Shown: positions 1 through 8,213, counted from the first letter of the stretch. The stretch: 45,422 nucleotides of DNA from Anaerotignum lactatifermentans (GCF_016902535.1 NZ_JACSNY010000015.1:1-45422), one strand, 5' to 3'. Notes: a model not told the origin generated them from the sequence alone. Numbers and translations are program-made.

Positions 1-13
1 TATAGTGGCTCAT
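1..13 (-). CDS. Start of a cut-off gene, possibly an IS30-family transposase
   Basis: Only the first four codons are inside the window, reading MSHY on the minus strand. The ATG is preceded by a perfect AGGAGG at 18-23, so a real translation start is well supported. The start MSHY and the upstream end sequence recall IS30-family transposases, but this is recognition from memory and four residues cannot prove it. The gene runs off the left edge. Confidence 0.35.
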
Positions 14-107
14 AGTTCCTCCTAGTTTAATGGATGTCTTTGCAAACACCATTTTACCAGAAACTGTGAGTCATTTTTACTTGTTGCACTTAGATTATAA
101 ATTCAAA
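1..107 (-). mobile_element. Possible left end of an IS30-like insertion sequence
   Basis: The leader between the cut-off ORF and position 107 ends with a GTTGCACTT-containing stretch (79-107) of the type seen at IS30-family terminal repeats. The ORF start, its strong Shine-Dalgarno and this end form a plausible IS 5' end. The other terminus is outside the window, so the inverted repeat cannot be confirmed. Confidence 0.3.
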
Positions 108-121
108 CCGGAAAAATAAAA

Positions 122-158
122 TTGCCGGCGTCCTTCGTTCCCGCAAGGATTCCGGCAA
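122..158 (-). terminator. Rho-independent terminator after the 187-384 gene
   Basis: The arms TTGCCGG and CCGGCAA, with inner TCCTT/AAGGA, form a long stem, and on the minus strand the stem is followed by a T-rich run. It closes the 871-to-187 transcription unit. The stem closely resembles the hairpin at 1761-1804. Confidence 0.75.
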
Positions 159-186
159 ATTGATTTTCTTAGGAAAATATTATATT

Positions 187-375
187 TCAGTCCTTTTCGA
201 TCTCTCCTTTGTTTTCTTCCTCCTTAGGCAGAGGATGCCAGGACACAGGCTCCTTGGAAGGAAACAGTCGTTTTTTCAGCCCCTCCAGAATCCCTTCTAC
301 AAAACGGAACCACATCTGCCCAAAAATCACCATCCCCAGCATCACCAGGAAGAGAATACCTGCTTCTTTCGGCAC
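187..375 (-). CDS. Small single-span membrane protein of unknown function
   Basis: About 62 residues. A hydrophobic segment near the N-terminus (around GILFLVMLGMVIFG) suggests one membrane span, followed by a basic, then acidic, soluble tail. The preceding gene ends with TGA at 388-386, overlapping the ribosome binding site AGGTGG (386-381); this fits a GTG start at 375. Earlier GTG codons at 384 and 381 are in frame but sit on the binding site itself. The tight spacing suggests translational coupling with the 386-871 gene. No family was recognised. Confidence 0.55.
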   Translation of the reverse strand: MPKEAGILFLVMLGMVIFGQMWFRFVEGILEGLKKRLFPSKEPVSWHPLPKEEENKGEIEKD

Positions 376-385
376 TTTCACCACC

Positions 386-871
386 TCATTTTGTAGAGAA
401 ACGGTTCAGGAAGAACTCCGTAAAGGCCTTCAGTTCCTCCTCCTGAGAGACATAAACATAGAGCTTTTCATCCTCCAGCCAGTCATAGGCGTTGATGCCG
501 ATATAGCCTTTCTTGTCGGGATAGATTACAAAGGCGTCTGTGGGATATTTATTCCGATAAGCCTTGAGAATCTCGGACTGGCGATAATAAGTAGCATCAC
601 CGCAGCCGGAAAGATCCGGCACCGTAGGCACCACTACAATAGTATTGCTTTCCTCGTTCCATCCCACAATCAGATTGCCGATCTTCGTTTTGCTGCCATG
701 GACAAAGCCATAATTGAACCATGCCACATCCTCCGTATAGCCAAAAATCAGACGGTAGTCATCCCCATGTTCCACCACCTGATTGAAAAGCAGACGCATC
801 TTTTTGGCATTAGCATTGCTTTTTTCCATGTCAATCTCCGGCCCTTTGAATAATTTTCCGAATAAACCCAT
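386..871 (-). CDS. Hypothetical protein, 161 aa
   Basis: The ATG at 871 (protein start MGLFGKLFKG) follows CAGGAGGG at good spacing, which decides this start over the longer reading from 931. The protein has no signal peptide or membrane segment; it is rich in aromatic and acidic residues and has a mixed alpha/beta character. An internal VVVVPTVPD stretch may be a beta strand. It is probably co-transcribed with the small membrane protein that follows directly. Family not recognised. Confidence 0.65.
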   Translation of the reverse strand: MGLFGKLFKGPEIDMEKSNANAKKMRLLFNQVVEHGDDYRLIFGYTEDVAWFNYGFVHGSKTKIGNLIVGWNEESNTIVVVPTVPDLSGCGDATYYRQSEILKAYRNKYPTDAFVIYPDKKGYIGINAYDWLEDEKLYVYVSQEEELKAFTEFFLNRFSTK

Positions 872-970
872 ATGCTTTCCCTCCTGAAAAATATATTGCT
901 TAAAAACGGCTTTTTGCCGTCGAACAGCCATAAAAATAAAGATTATTTTTATAAATTATCTTTATTTTAG

Positions 971-1004
971 GAAAAAGGGGCTCCGCCCGGATATGAGAGC
1001 GGAG
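971..1004 (-). terminator. Terminator after the TetR-type gene
   Basis: CTCCGC (981-986) pairs with GCGGAG (999-1004); on the minus strand this is followed by CCCCTTTTT. It lies directly after the stop codon of the regulator at 1006. Confidence 0.65.
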
Positions 1005-1005
1005 T

Positions 1006-1620
1006 TTAAGATTCTTTTTTCATTTCTTCCAGACAATCCACTATAGAACGAATCTGAAAACGGACAGTTTCGTCCACCGCCTCCGGCACCAGCATGGGCA
1101 ATGTTTCGGGAATGGCTCTGCGCAAAATCATCACTGCCAGACTCAGATTCGTAAACAGGGCAATTCGATCCCTATTGGCCCTCACGCCAAATATCTCCAG
1201 AATACCGCCAAACAGCGCCATTTGCTTCCGGCGAAAGGTATCATAGCTTTCCGGCGAGAGCCGCCGAAAAATCATCTGCTGTTCTTCCGTAGTCATGACG
1301 GCAATGCCGTTTCGCTCCCCATAACAGCAGGTATGGAGAAAACGGGTCACAGCCTCCTGCCAGCTGAGGGCAGGATCTGACACCAGCCTTCTGGCAAAAT
1401 CCAATACTTTCGGCTGCTGTAAATACAGCGTCTCTACCACAAGGTCCTCTTTTGTGGGAAAGAAGGTATAAAAAAATGTGCGGGAAATCCCTACTTTTTT
1501 ATAAATCTGCTCTACTGTGGTATGCTGGATGCCCTGCGCGGCCATCAACTCCAGCGCCGTCGTCAGCAGATCTCTGCGAATCTGTTCCCGTTCTTCTTCT
1601 GAATACCCTACCTTTGGCAT
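1006..1620 (-). CDS. TetR/AcrR family transcriptional regulator
   Basis: 204 residues, the usual length for the family. The N-terminal 60 residues carry the typical helix-turn-helix, with the recognisable core TTVEQIYKKVGISRTFFYTFF followed by the PTKEDLV turn. The C-terminal part is helical and would form the ligand-binding and dimer domain. The start is supported by AGGAGGG just upstream. TetR proteins usually repress a nearby gene on binding a small ligand; no obvious efflux gene lies beside it, so the target is unknown. Confidence 0.85.
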   Translation of the reverse strand: MPKVGYSEEEREQIRRDLLTTALELMAAQGIQHTTVEQIYKKVGISRTFFYTFFPTKEDLVVETLYLQQPKVLDFARRLVSDPALSWQEAVTRFLHTCCYGERNGIAVMTTEEQQMIFRRLSPESYDTFRRKQMALFGGILEIFGVRANRDRIALFTNLSLAVMILRRAIPETLPMLVPEAVDETVRFQIRSIVDCLEEMKKES

Positions 1621-1760
1621 AGATACCCTCCTAATAATAAAAACAAAATTTATAAACTGTTTTTATTTTATCACGAAAAGGCTTATAAGACAAGAGGGAA
1701 AACACCTCCCCTCTAGTTTTCCAAAAAAGAATAACTCCAGATACTGTCCATAAGAAAGCA

Positions 1761-1804
1761 AAGATTGCCGGAATCCTTTTCATTACAAGGATTCCGGCAA
1801 TCTT
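1761..1804. terminator. Perfect 18-bp inverted repeat, bidirectional terminator
   Basis: AAGATTGCCGGAATCCTT (1761-1778) is followed by an 8-base loop and its exact reverse complement (1787-1804), with T-rich sequence on both sides. It would stop minus-strand transcripts of the 752-aa lipoprotein gene. Its core matches the hairpin at 122-158. The 71-aa reading frame crossing it has no support as a gene. Confidence 0.75.
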
Positions 1805-1879
1805 TATTTTCTCAGGAAGATAGCCCATTTTCTTTTGCAGTTCCAAACTGGCAATACCGTTTCCTGAAAGGATGGAAAA

Positions 1880-4138
1880 TTACCAGTTCAATGTATCCCA
1901 GCGGAAGGAGTACAGTGTCGTATAGCTGCCGGTCTCATCCCCCAGAAACTCCCGTACCACATATTCTGCCTGATCCGCCCAGCATTTCTGGTAGGGCTCA
2001 ATCACATAGAGGTAAGGGTAGCTATTGTACTGAATGTACTGGTTGCCGGAAAATTCCGGCAGCATCTGGGTATCACACAGTGTCCACAGAAGCAGTGCGT
2101 CCCGGGAGCAGAAGAACACATTGTTCCGCACCGCACAATCCTTCTGGGGATTGTTGCCCCCGTCTACGGCGAATGCACAGGCCTCATTGAACGAATTTTC
2201 CTTGCTCAATCCGGAAAAGAGAACCATATTGTCCTCAAAGGTGCAATTCTGGAACATATGGGATTCGTCCGCGTTTTCGTCCCGGTTCATATACCCCAGG
2301 CCAGAGCCCACATGGTAAATCAGGTTTCCTATATAGTGGGTGTCCACCGGAGAACAACCGTCGCCGCTGAACATTTCCAGACAAATGCCGCAGTCGATGA
2401 TGCTGTGAATATAGTTGTTCTGAACCGTCACATGGCTGCTGGCACCGTTGATTCCATCGCCAAACCGGGTCACGCCTCTGGGGTTTGCCTCCAGATCATC
2501 GAAGCTGTAAGAGGTTACACAGCCGCCGATCCATGCCACTTCGCAGTTTTGTACCCTGCAGTTGTCCGCGTTATAGTGATATGTAACAGTGCCCTGGGTA
2601 AATCCGATGTAGAGGTTATCCAGCACAGTTCCCTCCGACAGAACCTCTATGGACGGCATGGGGGTCACAAACTCGATGCTGTCGTAGATCTTACCGGGAT
2701 TCCCTTCGTCGCAGCGGAAGTAGAGGGGGCCCTGGGTTCGGTACGCCAGGCAGCCCTCGTCGGTAAATTCTGCGTAAGCCCCCATGAGATAGATGGGCAG
2801 GGTGTCCGGCAGTTCACTGTCGGCCTGGGAGAAGAAGGTGAGATCCCGATCCAGCTGTTCTGTCACCACAAAGGGGTCGGCAGAGAGAATCTCTTCTGAC
2901 GAAAAGGCATTGCCGAGGGATTGGTTATCCGGGCCAACATAGTCCAGATACTGCGTTCCGTCCCAGAAGCCAAGAATCTTCTCAGCCGATTGCTTTTCGT
3001 CCAGCACGATCATCCCGCAGTCGGGCAGATCCCGATAGAATACCCAGATGTTGTCTGTTCCCTCCAGCAGAGACCACTTGTCCGGGTCGGCCCCGTTTTC
3101 GGGCGAGCCAATGAGCCGGGGTTTCGCTCCCTCACCGTAGGCAGAGTAGGTCACATATGGCTGGGGAAGCAGCATTTCGCCCCGCCAGGTATCACCCCGC
3201 TGGAAAAACACCGCGTCTCCCTTTTGGAGCTGCGCGCTGTTCAGCCGGCCGATGGTGGCCCAGGCTGTTTCCGGGCTGGTGCCATCGGCGCTGTCATCGC
3301 CGTCGTTGGAGAGATAATAGGCGGTACCGGTATACTCGATTTGTGTTTCACTGTTCAGAATAGACTGCCGGCGCTCCTCCGCCTGGGCCAGGATCTCCTC
3401 TGCCACGGCGGCGGAGGCTTCCTCCTCAGGAAACAGGGCGGCGATTTCCGGATTGCTTTCGTACAGGCGCAGCACAGCCACAGCGGCCTCCCGATAGGTC
3501 AGAAAATCCATAAGCCGCAGGTAGGTCCCGCCCTCCACATCAATGTCTAAAAGGGGAGAGCCGGTGACACGGGAGAGTCTGCTGACTGCGAAATTGATCC
3601 CTCCATGAAAATGAGACAAAACCTCACTGTCATGAACCCAGGCTTCTGTTATGGCCTCGCTGGATTCAGAAAAGGATTCCTCACTCCATCCATCCGTTTT
3701 CTCCCAGTCCAAGGACCAGAAAGCTAACCAGTCTACAGAATCATTATTCAGAGTAGGATATCCGCCATCCGGCAGATCAGCGATGTCCATAGCCTCTGCC
3801 GCGTACAAAAGCTGGATGGCTCCATGGAAGCGGAACACACTGGCCTTATCCCCCTCTTTGATATAGGAGGTATTTTGCCATGTCTCCATGGCCTCCGGTT
3901 TATAAAGTTCTACCAGCCGGGTCAGCATGGTATCAAATTCTCCCTGTGTGACATTCCGCTCCGGATCGTCCGTCTCATCGGCCAGGCCATACCAAAGGGC
4001 ACGCTCATATTCCTCCGTTGGCATGGGGGTATTGGACGATACAGCACCGGCGTTGTCACTTCCTGCGCCTTGCCCGCAGCCGGCAAGGCAAACACACATT
4101 ACCAAAGCCAATATGAGCGCAATGCTCCTTTTTTTCAT
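1880..4138 (-). CDS. Large lipoprotein with a right-handed beta-helix domain
   Basis: 752 residues. The N-terminus is a lipoprotein signal with lipobox LAGC (Cys about 21), so the protein should be anchored to the outer face of the membrane. Residues about 40-260 are mostly helical. From about residue 268 a motif of the type YYLSNDGDDSADGTSPETAW opens a parallel beta-helix region, as found in pectate-lyase-like and surface polysaccharide-acting proteins. Repeated beta-strand turns rich in N, C and G follow (VQNCEV, VQNNYIHS, FEDNMV, VRNNVFF). A substrate cannot be deduced, and catalytic residues were not identified. A terminator separates it from the lipoprotein gene upstream. Confidence 0.8.
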   Translation of the reverse strand: MKKRSIALILALVMCVCLAGCGQGAGSDNAGAVSSNTPMPTEEYERALWYGLADETDDPERNVTQGEFDTMLTRLVELYKPEAMETWQNTSYIKEGDKASVFRFHGAIQLLYAAEAMDIADLPDGGYPTLNNDSVDWLAFWSLDWEKTDGWSEESFSESSEAITEAWVHDSEVLSHFHGGINFAVSRLSRVTGSPLLDIDVEGGTYLRLMDFLTYREAAVAVLRLYESNPEIAALFPEEEASAAVAEEILAQAEERRQSILNSETQIEYTGTAYYLSNDGDDSADGTSPETAWATIGRLNSAQLQKGDAVFFQRGDTWRGEMLLPQPYVTYSAYGEGAKPRLIGSPENGADPDKWSLLEGTDNIWVFYRDLPDCGMIVLDEKQSAEKILGFWDGTQYLDYVGPDNQSLGNAFSSEEILSADPFVVTEQLDRDLTFFSQADSELPDTLPIYLMGAYAEFTDEGCLAYRTQGPLYFRCDEGNPGKIYDSIEFVTPMPSIEVLSEGTVLDNLYIGFTQGTVTYHYNADNCRVQNCEVAWIGGCVTSYSFDDLEANPRGVTRFGDGINGASSHVTVQNNYIHSIIDCGICLEMFSGDGCSPVDTHYIGNLIYHVGSGLGYMNRDENADESHMFQNCTFEDNMVLFSGLSKENSFNEACAFAVDGGNNPQKDCAVRNNVFFCSRDALLLWTLCDTQMLPEFSGNQYIQYNSYPYLYVIEPYQKCWADQAEYVVREFLGDETGSYTTLYSFRWDTLNW

Positions 4139-4257
4139 CCTGTATCCCTCCTTTTCTGCACATAAAAATGATTGTATGATATTCCCATTGTATCATGAAA
4201 CTGATACGGGAGCAAAAACCGCCAAGCAGTTTTGCAGACCTCAAATAATTGAGAAAA

Positions 4258-4295
4258 TGCCCGCTGCCACTCACATTGGCATCGGGCCTTTTTTA
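4258..4295. terminator. Terminator between two lipoprotein genes
   Basis: GCCCG and CGGGC arms, with an inner GCC/GGC pairing, enclose a short loop. The + strand shows a run of T after the stem (4288-4293) and the minus strand a weaker ATTTTC. Because both neighbours are on the minus strand, it most likely ends the 4947-4309 transcript. Confidence 0.6.
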
Positions 4296-4308
4296 TACGG
4301 CTACATAA

Positions 4309-4947
4309 TTATTCTAACGTTTCAACGCTTTCATCACCGATGGCCAGCTTCTCATAGATCATGGTGTCGTTCTCATAGACGCTGTAAACGCCCAAGAGGG
4401 TCGATGCATCCGGCACAATCTCCTCTTTATTGTAAACAGTGCCGTTAAAGGTTACTGCAGGGCCGTCCATTATTACACCAATGGCGGATTCTGTCTCCAC
4501 TGTGACACCTTCACAGGAGACAAACACTTTGACGAAGTTATCATCCATGGTAGCCTCCTTTGCAACTCCGGGCGTAACCTCTTTACAGGTGACAACGGAA
4601 CCCTCTCCGAAGGAACAGCCGGCGCCTAAGCTGATCATAGCGTGATAATCGCCCAGGACCGTAAGGCCGCCGTTGAAAGTGCAGTTATCAAAATAGATGC
4701 CGCTGCGCAAATCAACGGAGGCATCCCGTGTGCTGGCCGGATCGACGGTCACTGTGACCATCTGGTCAAAGGTGACGTCATAGACTTCGGCTGTTTCCCC
4801 CGCCTTCAGCTGGTAATCATACTGCACCTCGGCGGTCTCATTCTGGGCGGAATCAGAGTTGTCGGTGGAGGCGGAGTTATCTGAGCTAGAACAAGCGGGA
4901 AGGGCCAGCAGCATGACCGCCATAAGGAATGCAAATAGCTTTTTCAT
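4309..4947 (-). CDS. Small lipoprotein with beta-strand repeats
   Basis: 212 residues. Signal peptide MKKLFAFLMAVMLLALPACS with lipobox Cys about 19, then a Ser/Asp-rich linker that is typical after lipidation. The rest is a series of short beta strands (DNCTFNGGLTVLG, MISLGAGCSFG, VKVFVSCEGVTVE) that would suit a small beta-helix or beta-solenoid. The ATG at 4947 is preceded by AAAGGAG, which decides against the longer frame starting at 5007. Function unknown. It shares the beta-solenoid look of the next gene, so a common extracellular role is possible but unproven. Confidence 0.7.
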   Translation of the reverse strand: MKKLFAFLMAVMLLALPACSSSDNSASTDNSDSAQNETAEVQYDYQLKAGETAEVYDVTFDQMVTVTVDPASTRDASVDLRSGIYFDNCTFNGGLTVLGDYHAMISLGAGCSFGEGSVVTCKEVTPGVAKEATMDDNFVKVFVSCEGVTVETESAIGVIMDGPAVTFNGTVYNKEEIVPDASTLLGVYSVYENDTMIYEKLAIGDESVETLE

Positions 4948-5040
4948 GATCGAATCTCCTTTCATTTTTGGATTTCCTGCTACATGTACGCTGCGGCAGG
5001 ATTTCAAATCCGGTTTTGTGTCGTTTGCATCTCATCACTA

Positions 5041-5092
5041 CTGCCAGGGGCTCGGTAATTTCACCAGAGTACATGCTAAAGCCCTCAGGCAG
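5041..5092. repeat. Inverted repeat upstream of the small lipoprotein gene
   Basis: CTGCC plus AGCCC segments at 5041-5052 pair with matching segments at 5080-5092. In the minus-strand transcript this would form a leader hairpin about 100 nt before the start codon. No known riboswitch was recognised. Confidence 0.35.
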
Positions 5093-5275
5093 CCAGGAAG
5101 GTACCCAGACCCTTCATGATGTACTCTGCCAGGGTCTTCTGCTCCTCCAGGGAGGTGGGAAGAGGTGCCGCCCTGAGCGGAGCTCACAGCGCCCAGTATC
5201 AGGCGTCATGCAAGGGAGAGGGTAATCCATTGTTTTGTTTTACGTTAGATTCCTCCTTCATAGTCAGCCTAAGCT
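5093..5275 (-). pseudogene. Possible decayed gene remnant
   Basis: The 391-bp stretch between the small lipoprotein and kinase genes has no intact ORF of note. On the minus strand an AAGGAGG and short open frames begin near 5270. A second frame then reads LPTSLEEQKTLAEYIMKGLG and ends at a TGA near 5093, with protein-like codon use. The two parts are in different frames and stops lie between them. This fits a frameshifted remnant, but chance is not excluded and no parent gene was recognised. Confidence 0.2.
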
Positions 5276-5338
5276 GAAATTTCCTTCAGTATACCATGTC
5301 CAAAGGAAAAAGTGGTGCGCAGCCTGCATACTTTACGA

Positions 5339-7189
5339 CTATTCAAACACAATCTCAAAGATCGCCTGTTCCAGTTGTTCCTGGGCCATGGGCTGATGCT
5401 GGAGGCTGAGGGTCAGCCGCCTAAGCCAGGGACAATCCAAAAGCGGGGTCAGGTCCGTAAGAGGATCGTTCCGTAGGTCCACATCCGTCATGGCGGGCAT
5501 TTCAGGCAGAAAGGAAAGATCATTTATCCCTGTTTCACCAAGGTTCAAAAGGCGAAGGCTGGGTAAACTGGTCAGTGCCTCAGGATGAAGAAGTATGCAG
5601 CCGTACAGATCCAGATCCTGAAGCTTTTGAAATCCCGTAAAATAAAATAGATCCACGTTCTGCGTAGAATATAGCCGCAGTTCCATCAGACCAGTCAGTC
5701 CCGCCAGGGTTTCCGCCGCCCCGCTGGGCAGTTCTCCTATAATCAGGCAAGTAAGGTTAGGACAGGATTCCAGCGGGGAAAAGTCCGTGACCCAAGTACC
5801 GCGCACATTGAGAGACTGTATGCTGCTTCCCTCAAGTTCCTTCAGCGATGTAATACCGGATGCTTCCAATATTACCTCCCGCAATGCGGTCAGCTGGGAT
5901 AGTACTTCCACAGATCGCACAGGGTTTTCCCCCAGATCCAGCACCCGCAGCTCCGTTTGACCGGCCAGCGGACGCAGATCCGAAATCTGATTCCCCGTAA
6001 GGCTGAGATACTCCAAGGGCAGTTCCGCCAGGGGGGATATGTCTGAGATCTGCTGATAGTCCAGGATCAGTATCCGCAAGTTAACACACTGTGCCAAAAT
6101 CTCCAGGTCGCTGTCATTGATGTCCCCATGGGGGGTCTCCACTAAATAGCGATCATGGGCAAAACCAGCCTGTTCCTCGTGCTCCTGAAGAGTGCTCATC
6201 AGTTTTTCTCCGCATACCAGAAGCTGTTCCACCTCTCCCAGTCGCTCTATCGGAATGGGCTCATCCTCCTCCAGCCGCAGTTCCTGGCGCAGCGCGTCCT
6301 CCAACAGGGAGGAATGTACCTGCGCTTCCCCGGCAGATGACCAGAGCAGCAGAAGGAGAATGACCGCAAACAGTATTCCTCCAGCAATTCCTGCCATAAG
6401 ATCCAGCCGGGGGTATTTCAGTGCCCGATATACCGCCCGAACAGAGCCATAGCGGTTTTTGGGGTCAAAAGCAGTGCATCGCCGGATCACACGGCATAGA
6501 TAATTAGGTTCAATGTCCTGTTTGGAGGATTCAAAGCTGCCGGTAAGCAAAAAGCGCATGAGTACGCCCAAGCTATAAATATCAGAGCGCTGATCGGTCT
6601 GCTGATAGCCAAATTGCTCCGGCGGGGCGGTGACCTCTGTTCCAAGAAATACGGTATCCCCTTGCTGCTCTGGTCGGAAGCAGCGGGCGGCCCCCAGATC
6701 AATCAGATGACACCGTCCGGTTGGGTCCATCACCACATTCTGAGGCTTGACATCTCGGCAGATGACCGGCGGTTTTTGACTGTGCAGATAGTTTAGCACC
6801 TGGCACAGAGACAGTGCCGCTGTCCGTACTTTGTCGGGCGAAAGGGGCCCCTGGGCTGTCACCTGCTCATAGAGGCTGACCCCCTCCATATACTCCCGGA
6901 TCAGATATTCCTTCCCCTCCCATTCCAGATAGGCGATGGGCTGGGGAAGCTGGGGGTGTCGCAGCCCCCGCAGAAGGTCATATTCCTGTCGCAGTGTGTC
7001 CTCGCGCCCCGTGGGCTGGAGTTTCAGCACCGCCGGCCAGCCAGCCTGATCCTGAACCAGATATACCTGCCGTTCTCCATCCTTCAGACAGGCCTGAAGG
7101 CTGTATTGTTCTCTCAGACCGGGAGGCAGCGCCAGCTTGTCCAGTACCTGCTCCTGATACTCCCGCAAAAACTGTTCCCGTATCTCCAT
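5339..7189 (-). CDS. Membrane Ser/Thr protein kinase with C-terminal leucine-rich repeats
   Basis: 616 residues. Residues about 25-255 are a Hanks-type kinase: VAIK-type Lys56, alphaC Glu69, catalytic loop CRDVKPQN (144-151, Cys in place of the usual His), DLG (164-166, in place of DFG) and APPEQ before the activation-segment end. The key Lys, Asp and Asn are present, so it is probably active. Hydrophobic residues 264-283 form one membrane span. Residues about 370-600 are leucine-rich repeats of internalin style (ISDISPLAELPLEYLSLTGN). The topology predicted is kinase inside, repeats outside. It starts one base after the stop of the upstream XRE-like gene, so the two are surely one operon. 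PASTA domains, usual in the housekeeping Firmicute kinase, are absent. Confidence 0.85.
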   Translation of the reverse strand: MEIREQFLREYQEQVLDKLALPPGLREQYSLQACLKDGERQVYLVQDQAGWPAVLKLQPTGREDTLRQEYDLLRGLRHPQLPQPIAYLEWEGKEYLIREYMEGVSLYEQVTAQGPLSPDKVRTAALSLCQVLNYLHSQKPPVICRDVKPQNVVMDPTGRCHLIDLGAARCFRPEQQGDTVFLGTEVTAPPEQFGYQQTDQRSDIYSLGVLMRFLLTGSFESSKQDIEPNYLCRVIRRCTAFDPKNRYGSVRAVYRALKYPRLDLMAGIAGGILFAVILLLLLWSSAGEAQVHSSLLEDALRQELRLEEDEPIPIERLGEVEQLLVCGEKLMSTLQEHEEQAGFAHDRYLVETPHGDINDSDLEILAQCVNLRILILDYQQISDISPLAELPLEYLSLTGNQISDLRPLAGQTELRVLDLGENPVRSVEVLSQLTALREVILEASGITSLKELEGSSIQSLNVRGTWVTDFSPLESCPNLTCLIIGELPSGAAETLAGLTGLMELRLYSTQNVDLFYFTGFQKLQDLDLYGCILLHPEALTSLPSLRLLNLGETGINDLSFLPEMPAMTDVDLRNDPLTDLTPLLDCPWLRRLTLSLQHQPMAQEQLEQAIFEIVFE

Positions 7190-7190
7190 A

Positions 7191-7616
7191 TTAGCTCTCC
7201 TTAGTATAAAGGCTTCGTTCAGGCAGGGAAGCCAGCAATTCTTCCGTTTCCAGTAAAGTCATTTTTTGGTTTAGCGCAAAAATCACAGCGGCGTCCCGGC
7301 GTATTTTGGGATAAAGCGCCCCGCAGCCTCCCACCGTCAGCAAGCGTTGGGTTTCCTTTAGCCCCAGCGGCAGGATCAGCGCCGTGCGCAGGAGAATGTC
7401 CCGTCCCGGAATACGTTCTCCCCGTAAGACCTGATACCCATAGGACTTGCTGATATCGGCGGCGGCAATCCATTCCGGAATAGAGAATCCGGCCTCTTCT
7501 AACAGATCCCGCAATACCTGGGCACAGGTGGGCTCTGTCCGCTCCTTCTGCAAAAGGGCCTTACCGCTTTCACGGCCACGCAGTTTTTGGAATAATTTAC
7601 TTGTAGTTTCGTACAT
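7191..7616 (-). CDS. XRE-like small helix-turn-helix protein, partner of the kinase
   Basis: 141 residues. The start at 7616 follows GAGGAGGG. The middle of the protein (LRDLLEEAGFSIPEWIAAADISKSYGYQVLRGERIPGRD) reads like a Cro/C1-type helix-turn-helix: a helix, a turn, then a recognition helix with SKSYGYQVLRG. The following LLRTALILPLGLKETQRLL resembles the last helices of that fold. The TAA stop lies one base before the kinase ATG, so expression is coupled. It may be the regulator or the substrate of the kinase; this is inference from context only. Confidence 0.7.
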   Translation of the reverse strand: MYETTSKLFQKLRGRESGKALLQKERTEPTCAQVLRDLLEEAGFSIPEWIAAADISKSYGYQVLRGERIPGRDILLRTALILPLGLKETQRLLTVGGCGALYPKIRRDAAVIFALNQKMTLLETEELLASLPERSLYTKES

Positions 7617-7956
7617 CTCTTTCCCTCCTCTCAATCATAGCCTGACATTCACCCCAGCCAATCAGGCTGAAGAAGCAATTTTCTGATGCCTGATGCTGTC
7701 TCAGCGTAAAAGGTACCAATAGAAACCGCCAAATGTAATAAAATTCAATAAACGAAATTTTTATGAGTTTCTGAATGAATTTTATGCTTTTACATAAGCT
7801 GGTCCTGCATATTTTCTATTTTTATTTTATCGTAAAATAAATAATTTCGCCATAGGAAAAAACATCTCTAAAACGATTCCCCGAGATCATTTTATCCGTG
7901 GATTCCATGAGCCCCTTCCTTCTGCTGCCTGGGAAAGGCGGAGGCCACAGGATAAA

Positions 7957-7992
7957 AAAGGCCATACCTTATGAAAAGTATAGCCTTTTTCA
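7957..7992 (-). terminator. Second terminator-like hairpin, beyond the duplicated tRNA end
   Basis: On the minus strand AAAAAGGCTATAC pairs with GTATGGCCTTTTTT, giving a stem with a T-run. It follows the duplicated 3' tRNA segment in the same way that the real terminator follows the intact tRNA. Confidence 0.6.
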
Positions 7993-7993
7993 A

Positions 7994-8015
7994 AATAGCG
8001 GAGACAGGATTTGAA
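7994..8015. repeat. 22-bp direct copy of the initiator tRNA 3' end
   Basis: AATAGCGGAGACAGGATTTG (and AA after it) is identical here and at 8127-8148, where it forms the 3' end of the tRNA-fMet gene. The copies are 133 bp apart. This is the kind of repeat left by integrases that use tRNA 3' ends, or by a local duplication. Confidence 0.75.
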
Positions 8016-8088
8016 GTTTACCCCAACCACAAAGCGGCCGGGGACCCCGAAAATATCAGGTTCTGCATGAGACATTTCCGGAACATAC

Positions 8089-8124
8089 AAAAAGACACCA
8101 TACCTGGTGGTATGATGTCTTTTT
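8089..8124 (-). terminator. Terminator of the tRNA operon
   Basis: AAAAAGACA(C/T)CATACC and its complement enclose a 4-base loop, and the minus strand continues with TTTTT. It lies just after the 3' end of tRNA-fMet. Confidence 0.85.
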
Positions 8125-8128
8125 GTAA

Positions 8129-8202
<74 letters not shown>

Positions 8203-8213
8203 GCAGTATAGAA

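Larger units (their letters stand above)
7617..8088. other. Gene-free AT-rich spacer with a duplicated tRNA end
   Basis: No convincing protein gene is seen. The 7690-7870 part is very AT-rich and could hold the promoter of the XRE/kinase operon, although no clear -35/-10 pair was found. The 7950-8088 part holds a hairpin with a T-run (7957-7992) and a 22-bp copy of the end of the neighbouring initiator tRNA gene (7994-8015). Confidence 0.6.

Noticed and set aside
1631-1846. 71-codon minus-strand ORF between the TetR and lipoprotein genes
   Set aside because: It runs straight through the perfect terminator hairpin at 1761-1804.
7887-8090. 67-codon minus-strand ORF before the tRNA cluster
   Set aside because: It covers the duplicated tRNA end and a hairpin and has no ribosome binding site.
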